Notes under the pieces: generated by a model
Databases searched by the model: none
What the model saw: only the letters and a program-made list of their open reading frames with translations
What the model was told of the DNA's origin: nothing
Source: Candidatus Altimarinota bacterium
GTDB taxonomy: Bacteria; Patescibacteriota; Gracilibacteria; BD1-5; UBA2023
Direction of reading: 5' to 3'
NCBI GenBank assembly: GCA_024709505.1
Contig: JANJWP010000001.1
Span: 1-41,796, forward strand
Length of the DNA: 41,796 nt
Made by a program: the position numbers and the translations under genes
Part shown: positions 29,902-40,685 of the stretch, in pieces
Layout of the letters: each line of letters opens with the position of its first letter
Position numbering within the stretch: position 1 is the first letter of the stretch

Positions 29902-32900
29902 ATGAATCCGAAGAATTCCCCCCTCGCGCTCTCCGATTCCGTCTCGCGGCGCGTTTCCCGCGCGCTCCGGAAGGCGGCTTCCGCCAAGCTTTCGGGTTTC
30001 ACGTTGGCCGAACTCATCGTTGTCATCGCGGTGCTGGCGATCCTTTCCGCGGTAGCGCTCGTGGCGCTCTCTGGGTACCGGCAGGACGCCCGCGACGCCG
30101 CGGTCAAGGCCAATGTCCGTTCGGTGTACTCCGCCATCGCGGCCGAGTCCGCGGCGAGGCAGGAATCGGCGCGCTGCTTCGTTGTCCACGATTCGGAATA
30201 CGCCCTCTCTGGAGGGGTCGTCGTATTCGATGGGAACCTCGCCGACTCCCTCTCCGGAGGACCCTGCGGCACCCCCGGGACGAACTACTCCGCCGGGAAT
30301 CCCGACTACGGAGCCCTCCGCCTCGACCCAGAGAAGTTCCGCCTCTCGCTCCTTTCCCCGGGGGCGGACGCGCGCTCCGCCGGTCGGACGACCTTCCGTT
30401 CCTCCGCCCGCCCCGCCGCAGGTTCCTTCCCATCCTTCCGTCTCCCGTTCCTGCCGGCCTCCGCCGCCGGAACCGGAACCGCCGACCCCTCGCTCCTGCT
30501 CGTGGGGGCCGCCGACCTCTCCGATCTCTCCTGACCGAAGCCCCGCCTCCGGACCTTCGCCCAGGTGGCGGCGGTCCTCTCTTCCGATACCGCCTACGTC
30601 GCGGGCGATTTCCCGACCGGCGGAGCGGAGGACGGTTCGGTCGCCGGCCTTATCAGGGACGCGGCCTTTGCTTCTTCCTCGACCGGCGCCCTCGTGGACG
30701 GCGCCCCGGTGGGGGAGCCTGCCCCGTGCCCGGAATCCGAAGTTTCGGGGTATTCCGTCCCGTACCTCGCGAACGGGGAGTCCGCCGCGGTTTCCCAGGA
30801 CCTCGCGGACGGGGGCGGACAGAAGAATGGCCGCGCCTTCGCGACGGCCTCCTGCTCGTACGGGACCGTCCGGATCAAGGACGAAACCGCTTCCTGCGAC
30901 CCGGATTACGTCCCCGCTCTCCCGGCGCCTTCCTGCGTCCGCGACTCCTGTTCCGGGGCGCTTCCCGAGAACGCTCTCGCGACCGGGACCCCGGGTACGG
31001 CCGCCTGGTCGTACTCGGAAACCCCCGGCACCTGTTCGTTCGCCTGCGATTCCGCGAACGGCTACCTCTGGAATTCCGGGACGCTCTCCTGCGAGAAGTC
31101 CTGTTCCACTGGAAATCTCGCCTCCTTCTCCGGACTGGATTATGTCCTCCCCGTCGCGCTGACCGTTCCGAACGGCGGTTCCGCCTCATCGTCCGGGACG
31201 CACGCTTTCGGTTCCCATCCCGCCTCCGGGACGCTCGTCGCGGACTTCGCCTTCTCGTGCTCGCACGGAACCCTCGGGACCGTTTCGTCCGCCGGTTCCG
31301 GATCCTGCGCGTCCGCCCCGTCGCACGCATTCAATTCCGATTTCTCCGCTCCCGCGTGCCTCCCCGTCGCGTACCAAGTCTCCGGTTCGTTCGGGGCCGG
31401 GGCTTCCGGGGCGCAAATCTCGGGCTGCGGGGGAAAAACCGCGACCGCCGGTTCCTCCGGGAACTTCTCGTTCTCCGGAGTCCTCCATGGAACCGACTGT
31501 TCCGACGTCTCCGTCTCGAAGCCCGAGCATTCGTGCTCGGTCTCGAAGAACGGCCCGTCCTCCCTCGTCTCCAATATCTCCGACATCGCCGGATCGTGCT
31601 CGTTCAACGTCGCGGGAATCGCGGGAAGCCTGCGGTTCAACGGGGCGAACGGGTATTTGAACAGGACGCCTTCGGCAGCGGGAAATCAGAAAAAATGGAC
31701 GTGGAGTGGATGGGTGAAGTCTTCTCGAAACGGCTCCACCCAGCACGTCCTTACTTCGGGAACTTCGGGTACCAACTATGCTTTGGTTTCTTTCTCGGCG
31801 AATGGTTTCCTTGATGCGACTGATACTCTGAAAATTTACTCGACCATATCGAATTCGACCCAATCAGCCCTGATTTCCTCGGCTTTTTATCGGGATCCGT
31901 CGGCATGGTATCATCTCCTCGTTTCCGTAGATACGGCCGATTCCACGCCGTCCAATAGGGTCAAGGCGTTCATAAATGGACGGCAAGTTCCGTTTTCGTG
32001 AACTTTTCCTCCGCAAAATTCCGATTTCGCATTCATTAATTCCACCACTCCACAGAACATCGGTACAATTCTCAACGGGACGTACGGATATTTCTCGGGC
32101 TATTTTGCCAACGTTCATTTCGTTGACGGACAAGCCCTTCCCGCGACCGAATTTGGAGAGACCGACGGCACCACTGGTTCGTGGAAACCGAAAAACTATT
32201 CCGGAACCTACGGTACCAACGGCTTCAGGCTCGATTTTTCGGACGTTTCCGGCCTCACTTCGGGTTCCAATGCCGGAATCGGGAAGGATTCCTCCGGGAA
32301 TTCCAATTACTGGAACACGAACAACGTCGTCCTCGCCGATCGGGTCATCGACCATCCGACCAACAACTTCGCGACGTTGAATCCGCTCGATAACGTGGCC
32401 GTCAACGCCGGAGCGGGAGTCGGAAGCTTCGTTTTAACCGCGGGAAATTTGCGCTCGAGCGAATCGAATTCGACCAATACGGTCGGAACGGTCAGATCGT
32501 CCATCTCTCCGAATTCGGGAAAATGGTATTGGGAGGTTTCGGTCGTAAGCAAATGAGGGAATTACGGTACGATTGGAATTAAACGAGACGGAACCGCCCC
32601 CTCTTTATTTGGGGGAGATAATGGCGACTACGCTTACCGAACGGATGGAAATAAGCGCAACGGATCTACCAGCGTCGCTTACGGTTCTTCTTTGGCGACG
32701 AACGACGTCGTTGGCGTCGCTCTCGATGCCAACGCTGGAACTTTGGAGTTTTATCGTCAGGCTTGAGGAACGGGACCTTTCGTTTCCCAGTGAGTGGCTT
32801 TTTCGGGATTGGGCGGAGCCTCGTATTCTCCGGCTCTTGGGGACGAACAGAATGCCAGCGCAAACGTTTTTGAATTCAACTTCGGCCAATGAGGCCAATC

Positions 32901-34035
32901 GGGACTCCAATACTGCGAGAACGCCGGGGGATACTTTAAGTCTTGTCCTCCGTCCGGTTTCAAAGCCCTTTCCACGAAAAACCTGACTCCGTCGATAACG
33001 AATCCGAAACAGCACTTCGACGTGCTGACGTACTTTGGAACGAGCGCGAACAATACCGTTTCCTGACTCGCGTTTCAACCGGACTTGCTTTGGTTTAAAA
33101 ATCGCGATGCCGCAGCCGGAAATGCGTGGATGGACTCGGTTCGATGATGGAACAAGGCACTCTATTCTTATTCCGCAACTTCGGAAAGTTCAGAAGCTTC
33201 ACCCGTAACGTTCCCCTCCGTCGGAAGCTTCACCATTCCTTCTTCTTACGGATGATCATGGAACGACAGCGGAAACAAATACGTCACTTGGGCGTGGAAG
33301 GGCGGCGGAGCGGCCTTATCCAATACGGCCGGAACGATTGCGAGCCAAGTGAGCGCCAATCCTGCCGCGGGATTCTCCATCATTTCCGCCACCACGCCCG
33401 CCTCGGCAGGAGCCGTTACCATTGGCCACGGACTGGGAACCGCCCCCTCGATGATCGTGTTTAAAAACCGTTCCCAATCGGCTGACTGGCTCGTATGGCA
33501 CAAGAATTTGAACGGCGGAATTCCCGGTTCGAACTCCTACTTGAAATTGAATTCCATTGCCGCCCAAGCCCAATTGTCGGGCATGTGGGGAACCGCGGCG
33601 CCCAATCCCACGACCTTTTGAGTGACCGTGGGCACGACCGTAGCGGGCAGTAACAACCTCATTTCGTACGCGTTCGCCGAAGTTCCCGGATTTTCCAAAT
33701 TCGGAAGTTACGTCGGAAACGGCAGTACGGACGGACCGTTCGTGCATACCGGATTCCGACCAAGGTGGATCATGGCAAAACGGATAGATTCCGGTACGGA
33801 CGGATGGGTGGTGATCGATACGGTCCGAAATCCGAACAACGTTGCCGACAAAGTGATATCGGCCGACTTATCCAATGCCGAATGAACCGATACGTATTTC
33901 GACATCCTCTCCAACGGATTCAAGGGAAGGCGGACCGGGGCTTCGACCAACGCTTCCGGTGGAACCTACGTCTACGCCGCCTTCGCCGAAGCGCCGTTCG
34001 GATGAGCGGGAATCGCTCCGGCCACGGCCAGATAG
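29902..34035 (+). CDS. Giant type IV pilin-like protein fused to phage tail-fibre-type domains
   Basis: Read through 12 TGA codons, this is one 1,377-residue protein ending in TAG. It starts with a prepilin signal: Gly32 then FTLAELIVVIAVLAILSAV with Glu at +5. Up to about 575 it is Ser/Gly/Cys-rich, with CSF/C...NGYLWNSGTLSC-type repeats. A laminin-G/concanavalin-like domain follows (about 576-785: SLRFNGANGYLNRTP, WTWSGWVK, FYRDPSAWYHLLVSVD, NRVKAFINGRQV). Then a SPRY-like domain (about 845-1000: GKWYWEVSVVSK ... VFEFNFGQ, SGFKALSTKNL). Last is a repeat-containing module (about 1055-1370: IGHGLGTAPSMIVFKNR, FSKFGSYVGNGSTDGPFVHTGFRPRWIMAKR, GGTYVYAAFAEAPFG). This order is that of marine phage tail fibres. 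It is probably a pilus-borne adhesin for a surface receptor. Confidence 0.85.
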
Positions 34036-34046
34036 TCTGTCTTGCG

Positions 34047-34081
34047 AAAGAAAACCCGGGGACATCCCGGGTTTTCTTTAT
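34047..34081. terminator. Shared terminator of the giant pilin gene and uvrC
   Basis: A perfect 14-bp stem AAAGAAAACCCGGG / CCCGGGTTTTCTTT with loop GACAT (34061-34065) and T-rich ends on both strands. Confidence 0.9.
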
Positions 34082-36063
34082 AAAAGCGCATGGCTTTCCA
34101 AGATTTCGATTTGGGTTTTATTCAAGATCTTTTGAAGCTCACTTCGGTCGAGTTCGCGGATGCCTTCGATCGAACCGGCGGCCGAGAGGAGCTTTTTGCG
34201 CGTTACCGGTCAGAATCAGGGAAGTTCTTCGAGCACGTTTTTCCGCATTTCCTTGGACCGGGTTTTTCGGTTGAAGGTAATGGCGAATCGGTGCGCCTCG
34301 TCGCGAAGGCTTACGATTGCCGCGAGTTCGGCGCTTCCTTTGGGAAATTTTACGCTTCCTTCGCGCGATTCGGTGAAGATTTCTTCTTCGCGCTTGGCAA
34401 GCGAGGCGAGAAAGGGAAGTCGGACGGACGGGCGAGCCGACGCTTCTTTCTCGGTTGGTCCTCGGGCGGATTCGGCGGATTCGATTCCGGATGTTCAATC
34501 CCGCCCTGCGGAGACCTTCGAACGAAGGTCGGCTCGCCCGTCCGTCCACTCCGCTACGGCCCGTTCGATGCCTTCGCGTGCCGAAGACAATTGTCCTTTC
34601 CCTCCGTCGATAAGGAACATCGTCGGAAAATTTCCGCTTTCCAATCCTTCGAGTGTCCGACGGTACAAAACCTCCCGCATACTTGCGAAATCGTCGATTT
34701 TTCCTTCCGTAAGCGAGCGGATTTTATATTTTCGGTATTTTGCCGGATTAGCCTTCCCGTTCGTCGTCACGACCCGTGAGGCTACCGTGAAATGTCCATC
34801 GGTGTGCGAAATGTCGTAGCATTCGAATTCGATTTCGCCCTTTTGTGGCGCTTCGAATCCGAGATTTCCCAAAATTGAGGCCATAACCGGACGCCCGAAT
34901 GCCTTTTTCGCGATCTTTTCCATTCCGTCGCGGAGGGCGTATCCCGCCACGTTGGCACGAAGGAATCCGAGCAGCTCGGCTTTCGGTCCTATCTTGGGAA
35001 ATTCTAATCGAACGCCCTTTTGCCGGAGGAATTCCAAAAACGCCGGGTCGTCGATTTCGCGTTCCAAGAAAAGAACGTCGGGCAAATCCGCGTCTTCGCG
35101 GGCGTAAATGTCGGCAAGAAATTCCGCCGAAATTTCGTCCGTTCCTTCTTCGAGGGGATTTTCCGCCGAATGGCGGGAAAGCGAACGGAGTTCGGTGTCC
35201 CGTATTCGGCAAAATCCCGCGAACGTCCTTCCGTTTTTTTCGAGCGCCACGAACGCATCCGCTTTTTCTTGGATGGAATTCCGTGCGATTTGCCGTTCCG
35301 AAAGCATTCTCACCGAAACGAGCCGCTCCTTGATTTTCTGCGCTTCTTCGAATTCGAGGTTTCGAGCCCGTTCCTTCATTTCCGATTCGAGGGATTCGAT
35401 GACTTCGGAACGTTCTCACGAAAGGAACCGTTCGAGTTTCGCCACGTTTTCGGCGTGTGCGTCGAGGCATTCTTCCTTCAAGAGGCAAGGTGCCGGGCAG
35501 ATGCCGATGTAGTAGTCCATGCACGGAGGAGTGCGTCCGGCTTTCGAAACGATTCTCACCCCGGCACCCCGGACGTTTTCGAATTCCATCCGACAAGAGC
35601 GAACCCGGAAAAGCCGACGGACGTGCTCGAGGCAGGCGGAAATGCCGGAACCCGACGGATACGGTCAAAAATACCGACCCTCCTTGCCTCGGACCCTCGT
35701 TTTTTCCACGGCCGAAACCGGACCCGGAGATATCCGAACGTAGGCCAAATCCTTGTCGTCCTTCATCAGCACGTTGTACTTCGGCCGGATTTCCTTGATG
35801 AGGTTCGTTTCGAGCACGAGGGCTTCGGTTTCGGTCCGGGTTTCGACGATTTCTATGTCGGCGATGCGCTCGACCATTTGCCGTTTGGCAGGTCCGAGCG
35901 ATGATTTTCCACTGAAATACGAACCGACCCGGCTCTTGAGGTTCACCGATTTCCCAACGTAAATGACCTTCCCCGAAGCGTCTTTCATTTGGTATATCCC
36001 AGGGGATTGCGGAAGGTTCGCGAGGAGGTCTTTGGGTCGGGAGCGTTTTGGAGCGTTCGGCAT
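34078..36063 (-). CDS. uvrC: UvrC, excinuclease ABC subunit C
   Basis: The 661-residue protein has the GIY-YIG nuclease domain at the N-terminus (SPGIYQMKDASGKVIYVGKSVNLKSRVGSYF), the UvrB-binding motif (ARNLEFEEAQKIKERL), the second nuclease domain with FLIDGGKGQLSSA, and a C-terminal helix-hairpin-helix ELPGFGPVTRKKLLSAAGSIEGIREL. UvrC makes both incisions in nucleotide excision repair. TGA codons (complement of 35665, about 35416, 34495 and two near 34215) are Gly, including both Gly of the LPGFG turn. It is longer than usual (~600): about 45 extra residues (about 510-560) after GGKGQLSSA are flanked by an inverted repeat. The -10 box lies 8 bp before the ATG. Confidence 0.95.
34422..34547. 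repeat. 20-bp perfect inverted repeat inside uvrC
   Basis: Arms 34422-34441 and 34528-34547 are exact inverse copies (GGACGGACGGGCGAGCCGAC and its complement) with an 86-bp spacer. They bracket the extra, family-atypical segment of UvrC. Confidence 0.85.
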
Positions 36064-36091
36064 ATGGAGACAGTATATCCGAACGCCCCGA

Positions 36092-36119
36092 TTGAAAAAG
36101 TCGGAAAAACCGCTAATAT
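36092..36119 (+). promoter_or_regulatory. Promoter of the 36127-37881 operon, probably leaderless
   Basis: TTGAAA (36092-36097) and TAATAT (36114-36119), 16-bp spacer. Transcription would start about 36126-36127, i.e. at the GTG start codon. Confidence 0.6.
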
Positions 36120-36126
36120 CATCGTC

Positions 36127-36726
36127 GTGAAAGCCCGCCGTTGATCCATTCTCCTTTATGCCGTTTTTCTTTCGGCATTCATGATCGCGTTTTTCGCGTC
36201 TTTTCGATTGACGCTTTCCGATGGGCTTTCCGACGCGAATTCGCGAACCGTTTCGGTGCGTTCGATTTCGGAGCTTTCCGACGCGGTGCGTCGTGGATGA
36301 ATCGAGCAGAACGCGTTTTCGGCCCTTTCGCAAAATTTTCTCTTCCGCCCCGTCAATTACGACGGGAGAATCCGGAAGGTTTCAGTGCTCGCCGGAGTCC
36401 CGTACCGGTTCGAAATCGTCTCCAAGTCGGGCGTTTCAACCTTTTGAGCCTACGTTGAGTCCGGATGAACCGCGTTCTTCGAAGTGTTCGGGTCCGACGG
36501 AAAACCCATCGCGCACGCTACGGTGGCTGCCGGCAGCGAAGTGGAAATCCCTCTTCCGGCGTCGCTCTCCGGATCGGTGTCCATCGTTTCGCTTTCGGCG
36601 AAATCCGTCGTCGAAATCGATCGTTTCGGCGCCGAATTCCGCTATCCGGACCTGGCATTCGAAGCGTACCGGTCCGTCTCGAATGCTGAAGAGCGTCTCG
36701 GAACCTACCGACCGTCCCAGAAATAG
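36127..36726 (+). CDS. Pilin-like membrane-anchored protein (PilX-type start)
   Basis: From the GTG at 36127 the product has 199 residues: MKARRG, then SILLYAVFLSAFMIAFFASFRLTL, then an exported domain rich in Ser and Val. The N-terminus resembles minor pilins of the PilX type (basic residues, Gly, a hydrophobic helix starting with S-x-L), with the candidate cleavage-site glycine (residue 6) encoded by TGA. There is no Glu at +5, so it could also be a simple signal-anchored protein. Three more TGA codons are Gly in the exported part. TAG stop. First gene of a likely operon with the DnaJ-like and methylase genes. Confidence 0.68.
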
Positions 36727-36758
36727 CGCCCCGCTTTCCTTTCCGCCACCGTTTCCCC

Positions 36759-37391
36759 ATGAATAAAAATCCCTACGATGTCCTTTGAGTTTCGCGCTCG
36801 GCTTCCGAAGACGAGATCAAGAAGGCCTATCGGAAACTCGCCATGAAATACCATCCCGACAAAAATGCGGGAGACAAGGCGAGCGAAGCCAAGTTCAAAG
36901 AAATATCGTCCGCCTACGAAATCCTTTCGGATTCTCAAAAACGCAAGAATTACGATGCGTTTTGAACCGCGGGCGACCAGGGATTTTGAAGTGCTTCGGG
37001 TTTTTCGGCATCGGGGTTCGAAGATTTGTTCCGGAATTTTTCGCGAGCTTCCGGACGTTCCGGGAGCGCGGATTTCCAAACGTTCGATTTCTCCGATGTC
37101 TTCGGTTCGACAACGGGCGGATCCGCGGACGTAACGGTCCGCGCGTCGATTCCGTTTTTGGATTTCCTGCTTGGCGGCGAAGTTCCGGTCGAAGTTCCGG
37201 ATACGAAAAAGAAGCTTTCGCTGAAAATTCCGCCCAACACCAAGCCGGGAACCAAATTCCGAATCAAAGGAAAGGGGAGGGTTCTCCACGGACGGGCATG
37301 AGACCTCTTCGTCGTCGTCGAAGCCTCGATGCCCAAGGAGGTTCCCGAAGACGTCCGAAAAGTTCTTGAAGCCCTGCGGCTCCGTTTTTAA
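36759..37391 (+). CDS. Compact DnaJ/CbpA-like J-domain protein
   Basis: The 210-residue protein begins with a complete J domain ([35 protein letters not shown] near 35-37). A Gly/Phe/Ser-rich stretch follows to about 105, then one C-terminal substrate-binding subdomain ([24 protein letters not shown] ... [22 protein letters not shown] ... [14 protein letters not shown]). The zinc finger of DnaJ and a separate second C-terminal subdomain are missing, so it is shorter than DnaJ (~375) or CbpA (~300). It would stimulate a DnaK partner not seen here. TGA codons in DVLG, DAFG, GFG and RAG are Gly. TAA stop. Confidence 0.9.
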
Positions 37392-37410
37392 TCCTTCCTC
37401 GTCGTTCCCT

Positions 37411-37881
37411 TTGAAAACCTCGCTTCTTCTCTGCGACCTTCGTTCGCTCCATAACGTCTGAGCGCTGTTTCGAACCGCCGATTGCGCCGGATTCGACCGG
37501 GTATATCTTGCCGGAATCACCGGAACCCCGCCAAAGCCCGAAATTTCCAAGACCGCCCTCGGCGCCGAAGGTTTCGTGCCTTGGGAATACCATGAAGACC
37601 CGCTCCGGCTCATAGATGAACTCCGTTCCCGAGGGGTTCGGGTGCTCGCGCTCGAGCAGTCCGACCGGAGCGTCGATTACCGGAAATTCATTCCAGAAAA
37701 CGACGGCGAATACTGCCTCGTTTTAGGAAACGAAATCGGAGGGGTTTCTCAAGAAGTGCTCGACGCGTGCGATTTGACGCTCGAGATTCCCATGTATGGA
37801 AAAAAGAAATCCCTCAACGTCTCGACGACGGGAGGGATTCTCATGTTCCGGTTCGCGGAGTTTCGGTTTCCGCCGGCATAA
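37411..37881 (+). CDS. SpoU/TrmL-family RNA 2'-O-methyltransferase
   Basis: The 156-residue protein has the SPOUT motifs: LHNVGALFRTADCAGFDRVYLAG (motif 1), CLVLGNEIGGVSQEVLDACDLTLEIPMYG (motif 2) and KKKSLNVSTTGGILMFRF (motif 3). It has the size of TrmL-type tRNA methylases; rRNA methylation is also possible. The Gly of NVGAL is TGA. The start is taken as TTG at 37411, giving the standard N-terminus (MKTSLLLCDLRS). TAA stop. Confidence 0.87.
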
Positions 37882-37948
37882 TTTTCCCCGCGCTCCAGCG
37901 CCGGGTGTTCGATCGTGCTTCGAAACTTTCCGGAGCCAATCAAACGAA

Positions 37949-37977
37949 TTGCGCTTCCGTCCGAAATGCATTAGTAT
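37949..37977 (+). promoter_or_regulatory. Promoter of the MFS-like gene
   Basis: TTGCGC (37949-37954) and TAGTAT (37972-37977), 17-bp spacer, 28 bp before the ATG at 38006. Confidence 0.5.
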
Positions 37978-38005
37978 GGGGAAAGATTCGTAACGGGAAG
38001 TTCTC

Positions 38006-39709
38006 ATGTCAGAAACGCCGAAATCAGAAACGCCAACCTCCCAAAACCGTCCGGATGCGAACTCGCTTTCCGCTCGGGTCGAACGTTTGGCCACCCAGGC
38101 CTCCGGGATAAAAAACGCCGTGGCGGGACAGGGGGGTGCCCTTGGTTCCGGTGCGGGACAAATCGTGGAAAAAATCGCTTCCTCGGTGGAAATGGCGAAA
38201 AACTTCGTCAACAAAATCCCGCCAAAAGAAGCCGAAACCAACTATGTCACCGTCGAATCCGAAACGGATCGGATGCGCCGAAAAAACCTCTACTACGTCA
38301 GTTCGTTCATCGGGTTCGTATGGATGCTTTTCCACTTTACCGTGGTGTATTTTTTTGGCATTCAGCTCGGTTCGGCGATTTTGGTTTGACTGTTCCTTGG
38401 TTTTGGAAACCTCGTTTCCCTCGTGCTCGACATTCCGGTTGGAATTCTCCAGCGCTATTTTTATGCGAAAAGGCTTTATCTTTTTTCGGGGATGGCGATG
38501 CTTGCCGCATCCCTCGTGTTTTTAAAGTTCATTCACGCATCTTCGTTGTTCAGCCAATGATCGCCAGATGGGCTGGCCGGATATCTGACGGTCTTTCTCG
38601 ATTCCGGAATGAACATCCTGCTTCTCATTCTGGCCGCGACGCTTTACGGCTTCGCCAAGGAAGTCAACGACATTACGACCCTTTCTTACATTCTCAATAA
38701 CGCCGATCCGTCGGAATATTCGAGCATCATTTCCAAAAATAACATTTTCGCCGGAGCTGGCATGATGGGCTGACTCATTGCCTCCGGTTTCGTTTTGGCC
38801 CTCAATCCCACCGTCGCGGTCTTCGTGCTCATTTCGTTCGTCGTCTTGCTCGTCGCGTTCATGCTGACGTATTTTGACAATTCCGAACGAACCGTCGATT
38901 TTTCGGCCATCACTAAGCTGAAGGTCATCGGAAAGATCCGAACCGTCGATCAGATAAAAGAGTATGCCGTCGGATATCTCAACAAGGCCGATTTCGCGGC
39001 CGCGGCGAAAACTGCGAAATTCCTCTTTTTGAGGCCGATGCCGCCCAAGGCGAAATTCAATTTTTCCGAAGTGGTCGAGGGAACGAAGAAAGAAGCCCTC
39101 CTGATCCGGAGGGTCATTGCGGAAGTGCCGCTCCATCTCGGCATGCTTTGGGCCGCGGCGGTCGTGCTCGGATTCGGGTTTTGGGATACGTTCGCGACCT
39201 CGTTTTTGATTGAACACTTAGTAAGCCTTTCGTCCCCGCAATTGGCCTACCTCATTCTCGCGGCCATCGCGATTCCCGCGTTCGTCACGCAGGGGTTTTT
39301 CATCGGAATGTCGAAAAAAATCGGAATTCTTCCGGTCGTTTCGTTCGGATTGGCGCTTTCTTCGGCATCCTTGATAGCGATATCGTTTTTTCCCCACGTC
39401 GTTCCATTTCTCGCGCTCGGCGTGGCCAACAGTCTTGGGTACGCTGCGGGAATGGGCGTTTCACAGGGGGCGTTTCTCGATACGTATAACAATTTCTACG
39501 CGAAGAAATTCAACCTTACCGAAATCGATTCCAACGCTTCGGCATCACCGATGAAGATCATTCAAAACCTTGCCAACGTCGTAGGGCTTTTGCTTGGGGG
39601 AGTGCTTCTTGCCATGTTCGGTTTTTCGGGCTTCTTCTTCGTGTTCGGATGCCTGCTGCTCGCTTGAGCGGTTGTTGGAATCAAATACCGCAAAGAAATC
39701 GCGATTTAG
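38006..39709 (+). CDS. MFS-like polytopic membrane protein
   Basis: The 567-residue protein has a cytoplasmic, Ser/Ala-rich N-terminus of about 95 residues followed by about 11-12 hydrophobic helices in two halves, joined by a charged loop (about 295-360: KVIGKIRTVDQIKEYAVGYLNKADF ... RPMPPKAKFNF). Overall layout and a GFGFWDTFATSFLIEHLV helix resemble the major facilitator superfamily, but no substrate motif is clear. Four TGA codons are Gly. TAG stop, only 6 bp from the converging priA-like gene, with no terminator between. Confidence 0.68.
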
Positions 39710-39715
39710 CCGGAA

Positions 39716-40684
39716 TTACTTCCATTCCAAGCGGACGTTTCGATTTCGGACGATTTCGATTCGGAGCGTTTCGAGAAGGTCGGCGGTTCCCGGACCCTTC
39801 ACGACGATTTTTCCAAACCATTCGTCCGCCCGCTTCGAAAGCAGGGACGGATCCGAGAAAACGGCCACTTCGAAGCGGTTTTCGTTTTGGGCGATTTGAA
39901 GCTTGTTCAAAAGTCTTGCCACCGATTCTTCGGCTTTTTCGCGGTGACGTTCGGCAACCGTGACGTAGGCGATTTGCGAATACGGCGGATATCCGAAAGC
40001 CTTGCGTTCCGCAAGCGTCCGAGACAGGAATTCCCGAAAATTCTCCTCCATGAGCGAGATGGCAAGGGGGGATTTTGGGGAATAGGTCTGAACGATGGCT
40101 TCCTCCGACGATTTTGCCGCGTAGCGCACGTGGGCATACACCTTCTCCTCGATATCGTATTCGCTTGCCACCAATTCGGATTCCAAGCACGGAAAGACGA
40201 CTAAATCGAACTGCCCCGGATCGTTTTTGTGGTAGAGGTTGGTCGAGAGCACGACGTCGGCGTTCTTGGTCGAATCGCGTTCGGCCTTGGTTTTTGCCGC
40301 ATCCGAATCGAGCCGGGCGATGTTCACGCTCGGAAAGGCCTTTTTCAGTTCGTCTTCGAATGCCTGAATGCCGATCCCGGAACCCTTCAGATTTTGTCCG
40401 CGACATTTGGGACAGGTTTCCGGAACCTCCGAAGAATGTCCGCAATGATGGCAGACGAGGCGTTTTTCGGGCGAAATATGGAGCGCGAGGGAAAGGTCGC
40501 AGCGGGGGCATTCAAAAGCATGGGAACAGTCTTGGCATACGAATGCCCGATAGGCTCCGCGACGGTTGAAATACACGAGGATTCGCCCCTTGTGATCAAG
40601 AATTCGTTCGGCCCGCTCGAAAAACTCCCGACTGACGTAGGCCGAGAGCTTCGGGGATCGCGAGAGATCGATGAGGGTGATCAT
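39716..40684 (-). CDS. PriA C-terminal half without helicase motifs
   Basis: The 322-residue protein matches only the second half of PriA: GRILVYFNRRGAYRAFVCQDC, then eight cysteines of the two zinc sites (CQDC, CPRC, CHHC, CPKC, 50-94), and FGYPPYSQIAYV near 245. The N-terminal half with Walker A and DEAH is absent, and the ATPase motifs that remain in this half are degraded: GTQM reads STNL, KGxDF reads KNDPG, and the QVAGRAGR stretch is missing (EEAIVQTYSP follows directly). It therefore cannot be an active helicase on its own. ATG 1 bp after nrdR. TAA stop, no TGA. Confidence 0.8.
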   Translation of the reverse strand: MITLIDLSRSPKLSAYVSREFFERAERILDHKGRILVYFNRRGAYRAFVCQDCSHAFECPRCDLSLALHISPEKRLVCHHCGHSSEVPETCPKCRGQNLKGSGIGIQAFEDELKKAFPSVNIARLDSDAAKTKAERDSTKNADVVLSTNLYHKNDPGQFDLVVFPCLESELVASEYDIEEKVYAHVRYAAKSSEEAIVQTYSPKSPLAISLMEENFREFLSRTLAERKAFGYPPYSQIAYVTVAERHREKAEESVARLLNKLQIAQNENRFEVAVFSDPSLLSKRADEWFGKIVVKGPGTADLLETLRIEIVRNRNVRLEWK

Positions 40685-40685
40685 G

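Noticed and set aside
30113-31814. Overlapping long open frames within the giant pilin gene
   Set aside because: Pro/Arg/Ser-rich translations typical of out-of-frame reading in G+C-rich DNA; the pilin frame alone has domain structure.
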